From assembly GCA_964372165.1 (NCBI GenBank), contig CAYJPT010000026.1, forward strand, positions 1 through 21,943: a DNA stretch of 21,943 nucleotides. The letters run 5' to 3'. This DNA is from CAYJAD01 sp964372165. GTDB lineage: Bacteria > Desulfobacterota > Desulfovibrionia > Desulfovibrionales > Desulfovibrionaceae. Of the stretch, positions 8,739 through 16,293 are shown one piece after another; within the stretch, counting starts at the first letter, position 1; each line of letters opens with the position of its first letter. Under the pieces are notes generated by a model, which had not been told where the DNA came from, made no database searches, and was given only the letters and a program-made list of their open reading frames with translations. The position numbers and the translations under genes were made by a program.

Positions 8739-8849
8739 CGTATAAAATACGGTTTATGGCAATTTTATGGTGTAAAAAATAAGTTTTTCAAGTTGCGATT
8801 AACGAAATTTTTCTGCAAGAAAAATTTCGCACGGCGTAAAATAAGCCAG
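8739..8849. repeat. Dispersed structured repeat, copy A
   Basis: Starts with the palindrome CGTAT-AAA-ATACG (8739-8751), runs through TGGCAATTTTATGGTG and an A/T tract, and ends with GTAAAATAAGCCAG (8836-8849). The same order of blocks occurs at 12871-12945. This copy is longer because it contains an extra perfect hairpin at 8803-8829. It is non-coding. Confidence 0.5.
8803..8829. repeat. Perfect 11-bp hairpin
   Basis: CGAAATTTTTC (8803-8813) and GAAAAATTTCG (8819-8829) pair perfectly around the loop TGCAA. There is no T tract after it on either strand, so it is not a standard terminator. Confidence 0.6.
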
Positions 8850-8944
8850 AATTGCATTGCGTGCGATTTTCGTAAGCTTCGTTTTACTCAGCTAAACTGG
8901 CTTCGCCGCTCGTTGGGTCGAACTTTTGGCGTCCCTAAAAGAAG

Positions 8945-9026
8945 AGTCCTGCATAATTATTTTTGAGTGCAATTTTACTAAAAATTACAAAACAATTTCA
9001 TAACAAAAAAATTGCGATGCAGGACT
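8945..9026. repeat. 82-bp element bounded by 10-bp inverted repeats
   Basis: AGTCCTGCAT (8945-8954) and ATGCAGGACT (9017-9026) are perfect inverted repeats. Inside them, GCAATTTT (8969-8976) and AAAATTGC (9008-9015) form a second perfect pair. The interior is AT-rich and non-coding. It could be a small palindromic intergenic repeat or MITE-like remnant. No clear target-site duplication is visible. Confidence 0.5.
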
Positions 9027-9062
9027 AAAAAACAAAATAAATTAACATATTACCTATTAAAC

Positions 9063-9099
9063 CTAGTAAACAAAGTACTAGACAAACTGTTTTTTTTTT
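9063..9099 (+). terminator. Possible weak terminator/attenuator ahead of ppsA
   Basis: CTAGTA (9063-9068) and TACTAG (9076-9081) form a 6-bp stem, followed after eight bases by ten consecutive Ts (9090-9099). The stem is short and the T tract is displaced, so termination would be inefficient. It could act as an attenuator in the ppsA leader. Confidence 0.25.
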
Positions 9100-9166
9100 G
9101 TTACTCATAAGAGGCTTTACGGATAAGTTTTTTTGACTACGTTGTTTTGTAGTATCTTACCTTTAT

Positions 9167-9180
9167 GGAGGAAGGCAATG
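9167..9180 (+). promoter_or_regulatory. Strong ribosome binding site fixing the ppsA start
   Basis: GGAGG at 9167-9171 is six bases before the ATG at 9178. The in-frame TTG at 9133 has no such site and would add 15 hydrophobic residues without family match, so 9178 is preferred. Confidence 0.8.
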
Positions 9181-12100
9181 ACAAAGAAGCAGCCAACTGC
9201 AAAGGCATCAAGCGATACAAAAAAAGATAAAGCTAATGTAGACCTTACATCAAAGCTTATATTAACTGGAGCTGATATCGTTGCTATAGGTGAAAGTGCA
9301 GAACTTTTGGTGGGTGGTAAAAACTATAATACCGCTCTAATTTCTGAAATTAAAGGCATTCAAGCCCCACATTTCAGGGCTATATCTTCCATAGCCTTTC
9401 ATATGCTACTTGATGAGACAAGTGTCATTGCTTCAGTGATTCGTAATGTGGTTGATAAAGAATATAAGCGCATCGACTGGGAAGATACTGAAATCAACCA
9501 AGACCCTGAATTTTTACAAAAATTTGTGCGCAGTCTTGGGCGCCTGATTCGTGAATCAAGCGACAATCTAAAAGATGTACGTATTCCCTTACGTACCTTC
9601 ATAAATAATGTTGTTGATGGTTTTGCCACTTCCCCTGAAGGCATTGACCAATTGCGCAAACGCTCAGTTTTAGTGCAAGCTGCTATTTTATCGGTTGAAT
9701 TACCACCTTTAGTTAGCGAAGCTGTTAAAGCGGCCTATGCTGATATTTGCGCAGATAATGATGGTGATATAGTACCAGTTGCTGTGCGTTCATCTGCTGC
9801 TGGTGAAGATTCACGCAAAAAAGCTTTTGCTGGTTTGCAAGATACGTATCTCAACATGGTCGGTGATGAAAAAGTTACCATGGCATACCATTGGGATTGT
9901 TCTTCAGCTTATAATTTGCGCTCTATGACGTATCGTCGTGAGGCTATACTTGATGCTCTTGCCAAAGCAGAAGAAGTTGGTGATCAAAGCATTGCTGAAA
10001 ATGCTAAAAAAGAGTGGGCCATTGAGCATACATCATTATCTGTATGTATGATGCAAATGATTAACCCTGTTGTGTCTGGTACTGCATTTTCTGCTGATAC
10101 TGCAACTGGTTGCCGCGGTACAGATCGCCATGATTTAGTAAGTATAGATGCAAGCTATGGACTTGGTGAAGCTGTTGTTGGTGGTAAGGTAACGCCTGAT
10201 AAATTATATGTTTTCCAGCGTGATGACGGCTCTGAGGTGGTTATTCGCCAAATGGGCTGTAAGGATATGAAAATTATCTATGACGAAAAGGGTGGCACTA
10301 AAGAAGTCGATGTACCAGAAATGGAGGCTTTGCGTTGGGCACTTTCTTTAAGTCAAGCAGAACAAGTTGCAAAAGGTGTACGTGCTGTAAGTGCCGCTTA
10401 TGACGGCATGATTATGGATACTGAATTTTGTATTGATGCCAAGGATAAGCTTTGGTTTGTTCAAGCACGACCTGAAACTCGCTGGAATGAAGAATTAGAA
10501 ATTTATCCTAATACAATATTTATGCGCCGCCATGAAGTTGACCCTAAAGCTGCTGCAGAAGCTGAACTTATATTGGAGGGCAATGGGGCATCACGTGGAG
10601 CAGGGCAGGGTACTGTTAAATATTTACGCTCAGCCTTAGAGTTAAATAAAATTTCACATGGTGATATATTAGCAGCAGAGCGTACCGACCCGGATATGGT
10701 ACCAGGCATGCGTGTAGCTTCTGCTATTTTGGCCGATGTTGGTGGTGATACAAGTCATGCTGCTATTACCTCGCGCGAACTTGGCATTGCTGCTGTTATT
10801 GGTATTCAACGTCTTGATAAATTACGTGCACTTGATGGTGCTGAAGTTACCGTTGATGGCACAAGCGGCCGTGTTTATAGAGGATTATTGCCACTGCATG
10901 AAGTTGGTGGCGAGATGGATATTTCTGAACTGTCTAAAACTCAAACCAAGGTTGGACTGGTACTTGCTGACGTTGGTCAATCTCTATTTTTATCCCGCTT
11001 ACGTACTTTAGAAGCATTTGAAGTTGGTCTTTTACGCGCTGAATTTATGCTTGGTAATATTAGCATACATCCTGCTGCATTAGAAGCTTTTGACAATGGA
11101 ACTCTTGAAGGTGTGGTAGAAAAGCATATTAAGGAAATGGAAGAAAGACTTTCAAAGGTTTTACGCGAACAAATAGCAGCAGGTTTAGTTGTATCAGACT
11201 TGAAAATTCGTGAATATGTAGGTGAAATAACAGGCTTATCAAAAGAGATTGAAGAATTAAATGCGCAAGATGATAGCGCAAATCCTGATCAAGTTTTACT
11301 TACACATCGCAAAATGCGTGACCTTGACCATAAGCTTGATGAACACTTAGAAATAGCAACACGCCGTATTGATGTGATAAAAACCAGTGCAGATTTAAGT
11401 GAACATGTACGTATTATTATGGGCTTTGATGATGAGCTTTCATTATTGTCACCTATAGATTCAGAAGACATAAAACGCCGTGCCGAAATAGAAAGTTCAA
11501 TTGAGCATTACACCAAAAAAATACAAGAACTACCTTTTGTTGTTAAAGTTCTTGAAAATATTAAACGCCTGCGTGAAGAAGTGGGCTTGCGTACTGGTCT
11601 TAAAAAAGAAATGGACGAGATGCACAATCTTATTGATAAGATGCGTGAGCTTATTAAATCTCGTGGTTTCCGTACCGGTAAAGAGCATTATGTACAAACC
11701 TTAGCTCAAAACTTGGCACTTTTTGCCATGGCTTTTTATGGTAGAACCATTGTCTATCGTACAACAGACTTTAAGAGCAATGAATATCGTAACTTGCTTG
11801 GTGGCAATCTGTTTGAAAATCTTGAAGATAACCCTATGCTTGGATATCGTGGCGTTTCACGTAATATCCATGACTGGGAAATTGAGGCATTCAAACTTGC
11901 CCGTGGTGTTTATGGTGGGACTAACTTACAAATGATGCTACCATTTGTAAGAACACTTGAAGAGGCACGCTCCATGCGTCGCTACCTTGACCAAGTTCAT
12001 AAACTTCGTTCAGGTGTAGATGGCTTGAAAATTATTCTTATGTCTGAAATTCCATCCAATGCAATTTTGGCAAAAGAATTTATTGAAGAATTTGACGGCT

Positions 12101-12753
12101 TCTCAATTGGCTCAAATGACATGACTCAAATGGTGCTTGCAACCGATAGAGATAACGCAAGCCTTGGTCATATATATGATGAGGAAGATCCAGCAGTTAT
12201 TTGGGCTATCCTAGTTACAATTTTTACGGGCCAAAAATATGGCAAAAAAGTTGGCTTTTGTGGCCAAGGTGTTTCAAATAGTTTGATATTACGCGGTCTT
12301 GTAGCTATTGCCGGTATTGCATCCGCATCAGTTGTTCCGGATACATATTATCAAACAGTACAAGATATTGCAGCCATTGAAGCGGAAAATATAACAACAG
12401 ATAAATTAGGTGCTTGGCTAATTAAACAGCATCATAATTATTTAGCTAATCTCATGGAAAAAGAAGGTTATGGTCATATTTTGAAAAAATATACCCAGCC
12501 TGAAGATATTAGTGAATGGTATGAAGGTGAATTACAAAGACGTCATGAGCAATTACGTGAACACCTAGATACACCAAAGGAAAACTTCTACCGTAGTGAG
12601 CTTGAAAGCTTCCGCTCAGTTTTCCATAAACCTACAATTTATGCCACATGGGATTGGAATACTACAGTTAATGATGCATTATTCCAAGCCGGATTTAAAA
12701 ACTTTGCCGAGCAACAAACAGCCCTTGAGGCTTATCGCAAGCAAACGTGGTAA
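9178..12753 (+). CDS. ppsA: Enlarged phosphoenolpyruvate synthase-like enzyme (PEP/pyruvate-binding, PEP-utilizing)
   Basis: Best read as PEP synthase (pyruvate, water and ATP to PEP, AMP and phosphate) or a close relative. The 1191 residues include the ATP-grasp pyruvate/ATP-binding part (AVRSSAAGEDS near 202-212, QARPE at 429-433), the phosphohistidine domain (GGDTSHAAI with catalytic H527), and the C-terminal PEP-utilizing barrel (DFKSNEYRNLLGG near 864-876, MLPFVRT, SEIPSN, SIGSNDMTQ, catalytic cysteine C1028 in FCGQG). It is about 400 residues longer than E. coli PpsA. The surplus lies in an N-terminal extension, a charged helical insert of roughly 170 residues (about 645-840), and about 120 residues after the barrel. 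All catalytic motifs are present. It follows pyc, so two pyruvate-consuming enzymes are neighbours. A role as a pyruvate phosphate dikinase-type enzyme cannot be excluded. Confidence 0.88.
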   Translation: MTKKQPTAKASSDTKKDKANVDLTSKLILTGADIVAIGESAELLVGGKNYNTALISEIKGIQAPHFRAISSIAFHMLLDETSVIASVIRNVVDKEYKRIDWEDTEINQDPEFLQKFVRSLGRLIRESSDNLKDVRIPLRTFINNVVDGFATSPEGIDQLRKRSVLVQAAILSVELPPLVSEAVKAAYADICADNDGDIVPVAVRSSAAGEDSRKKAFAGLQDTYLNMVGDEKVTMAYHWDCSSAYNLRSMTYRREAILDALAKAEEVGDQSIAENAKKEWAIEHTSLSVCMMQMINPVVSGTAFSADTATGCRGTDRHDLVSIDASYGLGEAVVGGKVTPDKLYVFQRDDGSEVVIRQMGCKDMKIIYDEKGGTKEVDVPEMEALRWALSLSQAEQVAKGVRAVSAAYDGMIMDTEFCIDAKDKLWFVQARPETRWNEELEIYPNTIFMRRHEVDPKAAAEAELILEGNGASRGAGQGTVKYLRSALELNKISHGDILAAERTDPDMVPGMRVASAILADVGGDTSHAAITSRELGIAAVIGIQRLDKLRALDGAEVTVDGTSGRVYRGLLPLHEVGGEMDISELSKTQTKVGLVLADVGQSLFLSRLRTLEAFEVGLLRAEFMLGNISIHPAALEAFDNGTLEGVVEKHIKEMEERLSKVLREQIAAGLVVSDLKIREYVGEITGLSKEIEELNAQDDSANPDQVLLTHRKMRDLDHKLDEHLEIATRRIDVIKTSADLSEHVRIIMGFDDELSLLSPIDSEDIKRRAEIESSIEHYTKKIQELPFVVKVLENIKRLREEVGLRTGLKKEMDEMHNLIDKMRELIKSRGFRTGKEHYVQTLAQNLALFAMAFYGRTIVYRTTDFKSNEYRNLLGGNLFENLEDNPMLGYRGVSRNIHDWEIEAFKLARGVYGGTNLQMMLPFVRTLEEARSMRRYLDQVHKLRSGVDGLKIILMSEIPSNAILAKEFIEEFDGFSIGSNDMTQMVLATDRDNASLGHIYDEEDPAVIWAILVTIFTGQKYGKKVGFCGQGVSNSLILRGLVAIAGIASASVVPDTYYQTVQDIAAIEAENITTDKLGAWLIKQHHNYLANLMEKEGYGHILKKYTQPEDISEWYEGELQRRHEQLREHLDTPKENFYRSELESFRSVFHKPTIYATWDWNTTVNDALFQAGFKNFAEQQTALEAYRKQTW

Positions 12754-12770
12754 TATAATAAAATATCTAT

Positions 12771-12798
12771 AAAAAAGGGGCTAATAAGCCCCTTTTTT
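12771..12798. terminator. Bidirectional rho-independent terminator
   Basis: GGGGCT (12777-12782), loop AATA and AGCCCC (12787-12792) are flanked by six As on the left and six Ts on the right, so it works on both strands. It ends ppsA 17 bases after its stop and can also stop transcription coming from pgm. Confidence 0.92.
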
Positions 12799-12870
12799 AC
12801 GACAAAAATATTTGCCATAGTCGCTAGTACAAAAAAATCTTCTTTTTACGTTGCTACATTGCTGAAAAGT

Positions 12871-12945
12871 CGTATTTCATACGCTTATTTCTGGCATTTT
12901 TATAGTGCAAAAATACGTTTTTTCGCGTACTGTAAAATAAGCCAG
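12871..12945. repeat. Dispersed structured repeat, copy B
   Basis: Contains the palindrome CGTAT-TTC-ATACG (12871-12883), then CTGGCATTTTTATAGTG (12891-12907), AAAAATACG and a T tract, ending in TGTAAAATAAGCCAG. CTGGC...TTTATAG and CTGTAAA...GCCAG also form imperfect inverted arms. It matches copy A at 8739-8849 in block order, and the last block is identical over GTAAAATAAGCCAG. Confidence 0.5.
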
Positions 12946-13002
12946 TACTTGCTTCTGGCCGTCCCCAAAGGGGTATTTGGAGGCAAGGTGCTTTATGCTA
13001 AA

Positions 13003-13020
13003 GGCGGTCCTTAGACCGCC
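13003..13020 (-). terminator. GC-rich hairpin downstream of pgm
   Basis: GGCGGTC (13003-13009) and GACCGCC (13014-13020) pair perfectly around CTTA. Read on the pgm strand the stem is followed only by TTTA, so it may be a pause or weak terminator, or simply part of the structured region. It lies 46 bases beyond the pgm stop. Confidence 0.4.
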
Positions 13021-13030
13021 GTGGTACTTT

Positions 13031-13060
13031 CTGAAAAGCGCATGGAAGTGCGTGTTTCAG
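13031..13060. repeat. Imperfect hairpin just beyond the pgm stop
   Basis: CTGAAAAGCGCA (13031-13042) and TGCGTGTTTCAG (13049-13060) pair at 10 of 12 positions. There is no T tract on either side. It could stabilise the 3' end of pgm mRNA. Confidence 0.45.
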
Positions 13061-13066
13061 CATCAA

Positions 13067-14701
13067 CTATTTGACCAATACTTCAAGAAGTTCAATGGCA
13101 TCTTGCTGTAAGCTTGCCAAATGTTCTTTACTTTTAAAACTTTCAGCATATACTTTACAAATATTTTCTGTACCTGAAGGCCTGATGGCAAACCAACCAC
13201 TTTTTGTTACAATTTTTACACCACCTATGGCCGCATCATTACCTGGGGCAGTGGTTAAAATTTGAGTAATGTCTTCATCTCCGGCTTGGTTAATTTTAAT
13301 TTGTTCTTTATTCATGCTGAGTAAAGTATTGCGAGTATGCTCATTGGCTGGCGCATCTAAGCGTTCATAAAATGCTTCACCATGTTGCTTTACTAATTCG
13401 GCATAAAGATTATCTGGTCTATGGCCTTTTGCTGTCATTTCTGCTGCTAAAAGGCTTAGCATTATACCATCTTTATCTGTAGTCCAAACACGACCATCTT
13501 TGCGCAAAATAGATGCTCCGGCACTTTCTTCACACCCAAGCCCACAACTTCCATCTTGTAAATATGGCACAAACCACTTAAAACCAACTGGTACTTCTAC
13601 AATTTTTTTGCCAAGTGACTCACCTATACGGTCAAGCATGGCTGAAGTTACTAAGGTTTTACCAATGCCAACATTTTTATCCCAATGGGGGCGCGATTTA
13701 AAAAGATAAGCAGTAACGGCAGCAAGGTAATGATTTGGATTCATAAGGCCTGTAGGTGTGACAATACCATGTCTATCAGCATCAGGGTCACAACCAAATG
13801 CTAAGTCATATTGATCTTTCATGTTTAATAAATTATTCATGGCGAAGCGCGATGAACAATCCATACGAATTTTTCCATCTTTATCACATGGTACGAAACG
13901 AAATGTTGGGTCAAACTCTTTATTAACCACGTTTAAATTTAGTTTATAACGCTCTGCAATAGGTTCCCATAAAGCAAGGCTTGCACCACCAAGCGGGTCA
14001 ACACCAAGCTTGATGCCTGATTGTGAAATGGCTTGCATATCAAGCACATTTTCTAAATCATTAATATAATCTCCCATCATGTCATATTCGCGCACCAAGT
14101 CTGACTGCTGAGCTGCATTAAAGTACATCAATTGTACATCTTTATTCTCTTTAGATAATAATTCATTGGCACGTTCTTCTATTTTTTTTGTGATGGAACT
14201 TTCTGCAGGACCTCCATGAGGTGGATTATATTTAAAACCACCATCTTGAGGAGGATTATGAGATGGAGTGATAACTATACCATCAGCAAGGTTATGAGGA
14301 TTGTTGTAATTCCAATTCAATATGGCATGTGAAATAATGGGAGTTGGTGTAAAAGCACCATCTTTTGCAATAAACACTTGTACGTTATTGGCAACAATTA
14401 CCTCTAAAGCTGAGCGATATGCCGCTTCTGAAAGGGCATGAGTATCAAAGCCCAAAAAAAGTGGGCCGGTTATGCCATTATTTTTACGATAGTCACAAAC
14501 TGCCTGAGAGATTGCATAAATATGTTCTTCGTTAAAGTTACGCTTTAATGATGTTCCTCTATGTCCAGATGTACCAAAAGACACTAACTCTTCAGGATTA
14601 TCCATTGTTGGAAATAAAGTATAATATGAAGACATAAGCTCCGGTATATTACAAAGCATTTCAAAGGTTGGTAACTTTCCTGCATGTGGGTGCACAGCCA
14701 T
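13067..14701 (-). CDS. pgm: Phosphoglucomutase (alpha-D-glucose phosphate-specific)
   Basis: Interconverts glucose-1-phosphate and glucose-6-phosphate through a phosphoserine intermediate, feeding glycogen or surface polysaccharide synthesis. The protein is 544 residues, close to the 546 of E. coli Pgm, and resembles it along its whole length. The catalytic serine is S147 in TPSHNPP, the magnesium loop is DPDADRHG (305-312), the sugar-binding loop is GCEESAG (389-395, usually GGEESAG) and the phosphate-binding loop is RPSGTE (507-512). The ATG at 14701 is chosen because AGGAGT sits six bases upstream and the protein then starts MAVHPHAG as in the family. A start at 14740 would lie inside the terminator of degP. 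It converges on ppsA. Confidence 0.97.
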   Translation of the reverse strand: MAVHPHAGKLPTFEMLCNIPELMSSYYTLFPTMDNPEELVSFGTSGHRGTSLKRNFNEEHIYAISQAVCDYRKNNGITGPLFLGFDTHALSEAAYRSALEVIVANNVQVFIAKDGAFTPTPIISHAILNWNYNNPHNLADGIVITPSHNPPQDGGFKYNPPHGGPAESSITKKIEERANELLSKENKDVQLMYFNAAQQSDLVREYDMMGDYINDLENVLDMQAISQSGIKLGVDPLGGASLALWEPIAERYKLNLNVVNKEFDPTFRFVPCDKDGKIRMDCSSRFAMNNLLNMKDQYDLAFGCDPDADRHGIVTPTGLMNPNHYLAAVTAYLFKSRPHWDKNVGIGKTLVTSAMLDRIGESLGKKIVEVPVGFKWFVPYLQDGSCGLGCEESAGASILRKDGRVWTTDKDGIMLSLLAAEMTAKGHRPDNLYAELVKQHGEAFYERLDAPANEHTRNTLLSMNKEQIKINQAGDEDITQILTTAPGNDAAIGGVKIVTKSGWFAIRPSGTENICKVYAESFKSKEHLASLQQDAIELLEVLVK

Positions 14702-14713
14702 ATTTATACTCCT
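14701..14713 (-). promoter_or_regulatory. Ribosome binding site of pgm
   Basis: On the - strand AGGAGT (complement of 14708-14713) is six bases before the ATG whose first base is 14701. It supports that start over the in-frame codon at 14740. Confidence 0.75.
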
Positions 14714-14724
14714 ATAAATACTTG

Positions 14725-14756
14725 AAAAAAAAGCCCCCAAGAAAAGGGGGCTTTTT
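14725..14756 (-). terminator. Strong rho-independent terminator after degP
   Basis: On the - strand a stem AAAAAGCCCCC / GGGGGCTTTTT (14746-14756 with 14728-14738, loop of seven bases) runs into eight Ts (complement of 14725-14732). It begins about 20 bases after the degP stop. It also has a partial T tract on the + strand. It ends only 23 bases before pgm. Confidence 0.9.
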
Positions 14757-14775
14757 AATACTTAATATGTTAAGT

Positions 14776-16227
14776 TTATTTCTTTTCTTTCTTATTATTT
14801 TGCCCAAGAGACACTGCCCTTAAGAAAGTATCACCACGACGATAAATTTGCAACATCACAGCACCACGTTTACTTACCTCAGAAATTATTTTTGCAAGCT
14901 CTTTACTTGTATTCACGGGTAGCATATTAGCTGCTAAGATAACATCACCTGCTCGTAAACCAGCTTCTGCAGCAGATCCATCTTGCTCAATATCAACAAT
15001 TAACAAACCTTGAGCTTTATTCATTTCAAGCTGACGTGCCTCATCAACAGTAACAGGGCGCGCAGAAATGCCTAAACTTACAGTTTCCTGCTTTTTACCA
15101 GGTGTTTGTGGTCCGCCTCTTTGAGCATTTAATTGGTCTTGTGTGCGTTCACCAAGGGTCACAGTAAGTTCTTTTTGTTTACCATCACGTAGTACAACAA
15201 TTTTAGTTTTGCTACCTGGTTTTTGCTCAGCAATGGCACGTAATAAACCATCAGAATCTGCAACATCCTTGCCGTTAACAGAAATGATTACATCACCTGC
15301 TTTGATGCCACCTTTATCTGCTGGCTCACCTGGCATTACACTACCAATAAGAGCCCCTTTTTCTTTTTCAAGACCAAGAGCTTTTGCCACATTTTCATCT
15401 ACATCTTGTATTGTAACACCAATCCAGCCACGGCTAACTTTTTTACCTGATTTTAATTGTTCGGTAATTTGTGCTGCCATAGAGCTTGGGATAGCAAAAC
15501 CAATACCTTGACCACTGGCAATGATTGCTGTGTTGATACCTACAACTTCGCCATTCATATTAAGTAATGGCCCACCACTATTACCTGGGTTAATTGAAGC
15601 ATCAGTTTGTAAAAAATTATCAAAAGGCCCGGCATTAATATCACGTCCTTTAGCAGAAAGGATACCAGCAGTTACAGTATGTTCTAAGCCAAAAGGATTA
15701 CCAATGGCTAATACCCACTGACCAACTTTTGCTTTTTCTGAGTCTGCAAAAGTCAAGAAGGGTAGTTTTTCTTTAACATCTACCTTTAGTAAGGCAATGT
15801 CTGTCTCTTCATCAGAGCCAACAAGAGTTGCAACAATGGCGTCTGACTTCCCTGTTGCTCCTTGTAAATTGACATTTATAATATCTGCTTCTTTGACCAC
15901 ATGGTAATTGGTTACTATATAGCCATCTTCGGAAACAATAAATCCAGATCCTAGAGAGCGTTGTTTACGTTGTGGTTGATTACCATGAAATTGATCAAAT
16001 TGCTCAAAGAATTTTTCGAATCCTGGAGGGACATTTCGGAAAAATTCATTAAATCCCTTATTTGATTGTGGGGAGGAAGTTTTTTCTGTACCAATATTAA
16101 CAACTGCTGCCCCTGCTTTTTCTGCAAGATTTGTAAAGTCAGGTAATTCAGCGGCTTGAGTTACACCTGAAAACATAAGTAAAGCGCAAAGCGTAAAAAA
16201 TGTTAAAGATTTTCGTAAGTTAATCAT
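14776..16227 (-). CDS. degP: Periplasmic serine endoprotease DegP/HtrA-like (Do)
   Basis: HtrA-family protease/chaperone acting on misfolded envelope proteins. The 483 residues begin with a signal peptide (basic start, hydrophobic 8-22, likely cleavage after A25 or A26). A trypsin-like domain follows with the triad H109 (TNYHVV), D143 (TDIALLKVD) and S217 (GNSGGP). Two PDZ domains come next (about 265-360 and 385-475). A Phe/Gln-rich loop at about 59-90 matches the LA-loop position. Length is as expected for DegP. AAGGAG lies five bases before the ATG, and a promoter candidate lies just upstream. The gene is followed by a strong terminator, so it is probably a single-gene unit. Whether it corresponds to DegP or DegQ cannot be decided here. 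Confidence 0.96.
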   Translation of the reverse strand: MINLRKSLTFFTLCALLMFSGVTQAAELPDFTNLAEKAGAAVVNIGTEKTSSPQSNKGFNEFFRNVPPGFEKFFEQFDQFHGNQPQRKQRSLGSGFIVSEDGYIVTNYHVVKEADIINVNLQGATGKSDAIVATLVGSDEETDIALLKVDVKEKLPFLTFADSEKAKVGQWVLAIGNPFGLEHTVTAGILSAKGRDINAGPFDNFLQTDASINPGNSGGPLLNMNGEVVGINTAIIASGQGIGFAIPSSMAAQITEQLKSGKKVSRGWIGVTIQDVDENVAKALGLEKEKGALIGSVMPGEPADKGGIKAGDVIISVNGKDVADSDGLLRAIAEQKPGSKTKIVVLRDGKQKELTVTLGERTQDQLNAQRGGPQTPGKKQETVSLGISARPVTVDEARQLEMNKAQGLLIVDIEQDGSAAEAGLRAGDVILAANMLPVNTSKELAKIISEVSKRGAVMLQIYRRGDTFLRAVSLGQNNKKEKK

Positions 16228-16260
16228 AAATTCTCCTTATGGGAACATTGTCCAACACCA

Positions 16261-16290
16261 ATTATTTTTAAGACATGTGGGCAATGTAAA
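16261..16290 (-). promoter_or_regulatory. Candidate sigma-70-type promoter of degP
   Basis: On the - strand TTTACA (complement of 16285-16290; 5 of 6 to TTGACA) and AATAAT (complement of 16261-16266; 5 of 6 to TATAAT) are 18 bases apart. Transcription would begin near 16254, leaving a leader of about 27 bases with the AAGGAG site. Confidence 0.5.
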
Positions 16291-16293
16291 GTA

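Larger units (their letters stand above)
8659..9177. other. 519-base non-coding stretch rich in inverted repeats
   Basis: No convincing gene. It holds a weak AT-only hairpin after pyc, a structured repeat related to one at 12871-12945, a perfect 11-bp hairpin, an 82-bp element bounded by 10-bp inverted repeats, a small hairpin followed by ten Ts, and the ppsA leader with its ribosome binding site. I could not identify a well-spaced promoter for ppsA in it. Confidence 0.7.
12754..13066. other. Convergent ppsA/pgm intergenic region, hairpin-rich
   Basis: 313 bases between the ends of two convergent genes. It contains the bidirectional terminator at 12771-12798, repeat copy B at 12871-12945 and then a run of short hairpins up to the pgm stop. 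Its right half is visibly more GC-rich than typical intergenic sequence here. No gene is apparent. Confidence 0.7.

Noticed and set aside
9133..9158. TTGACT and TATCTT as a ppsA promoter
   Set aside because: Only 14 bases separate the boxes, and the putative start would fall very near the ribosome binding site.
8929..12966. A shared GCGTCCC / CCGTCCCC string in the hairpin-rich regions (also near 21882)
   Set aside because: The common core is only six or seven bases, and the flanks do not align well. Chance is a sufficient explanation without a genome-wide count.
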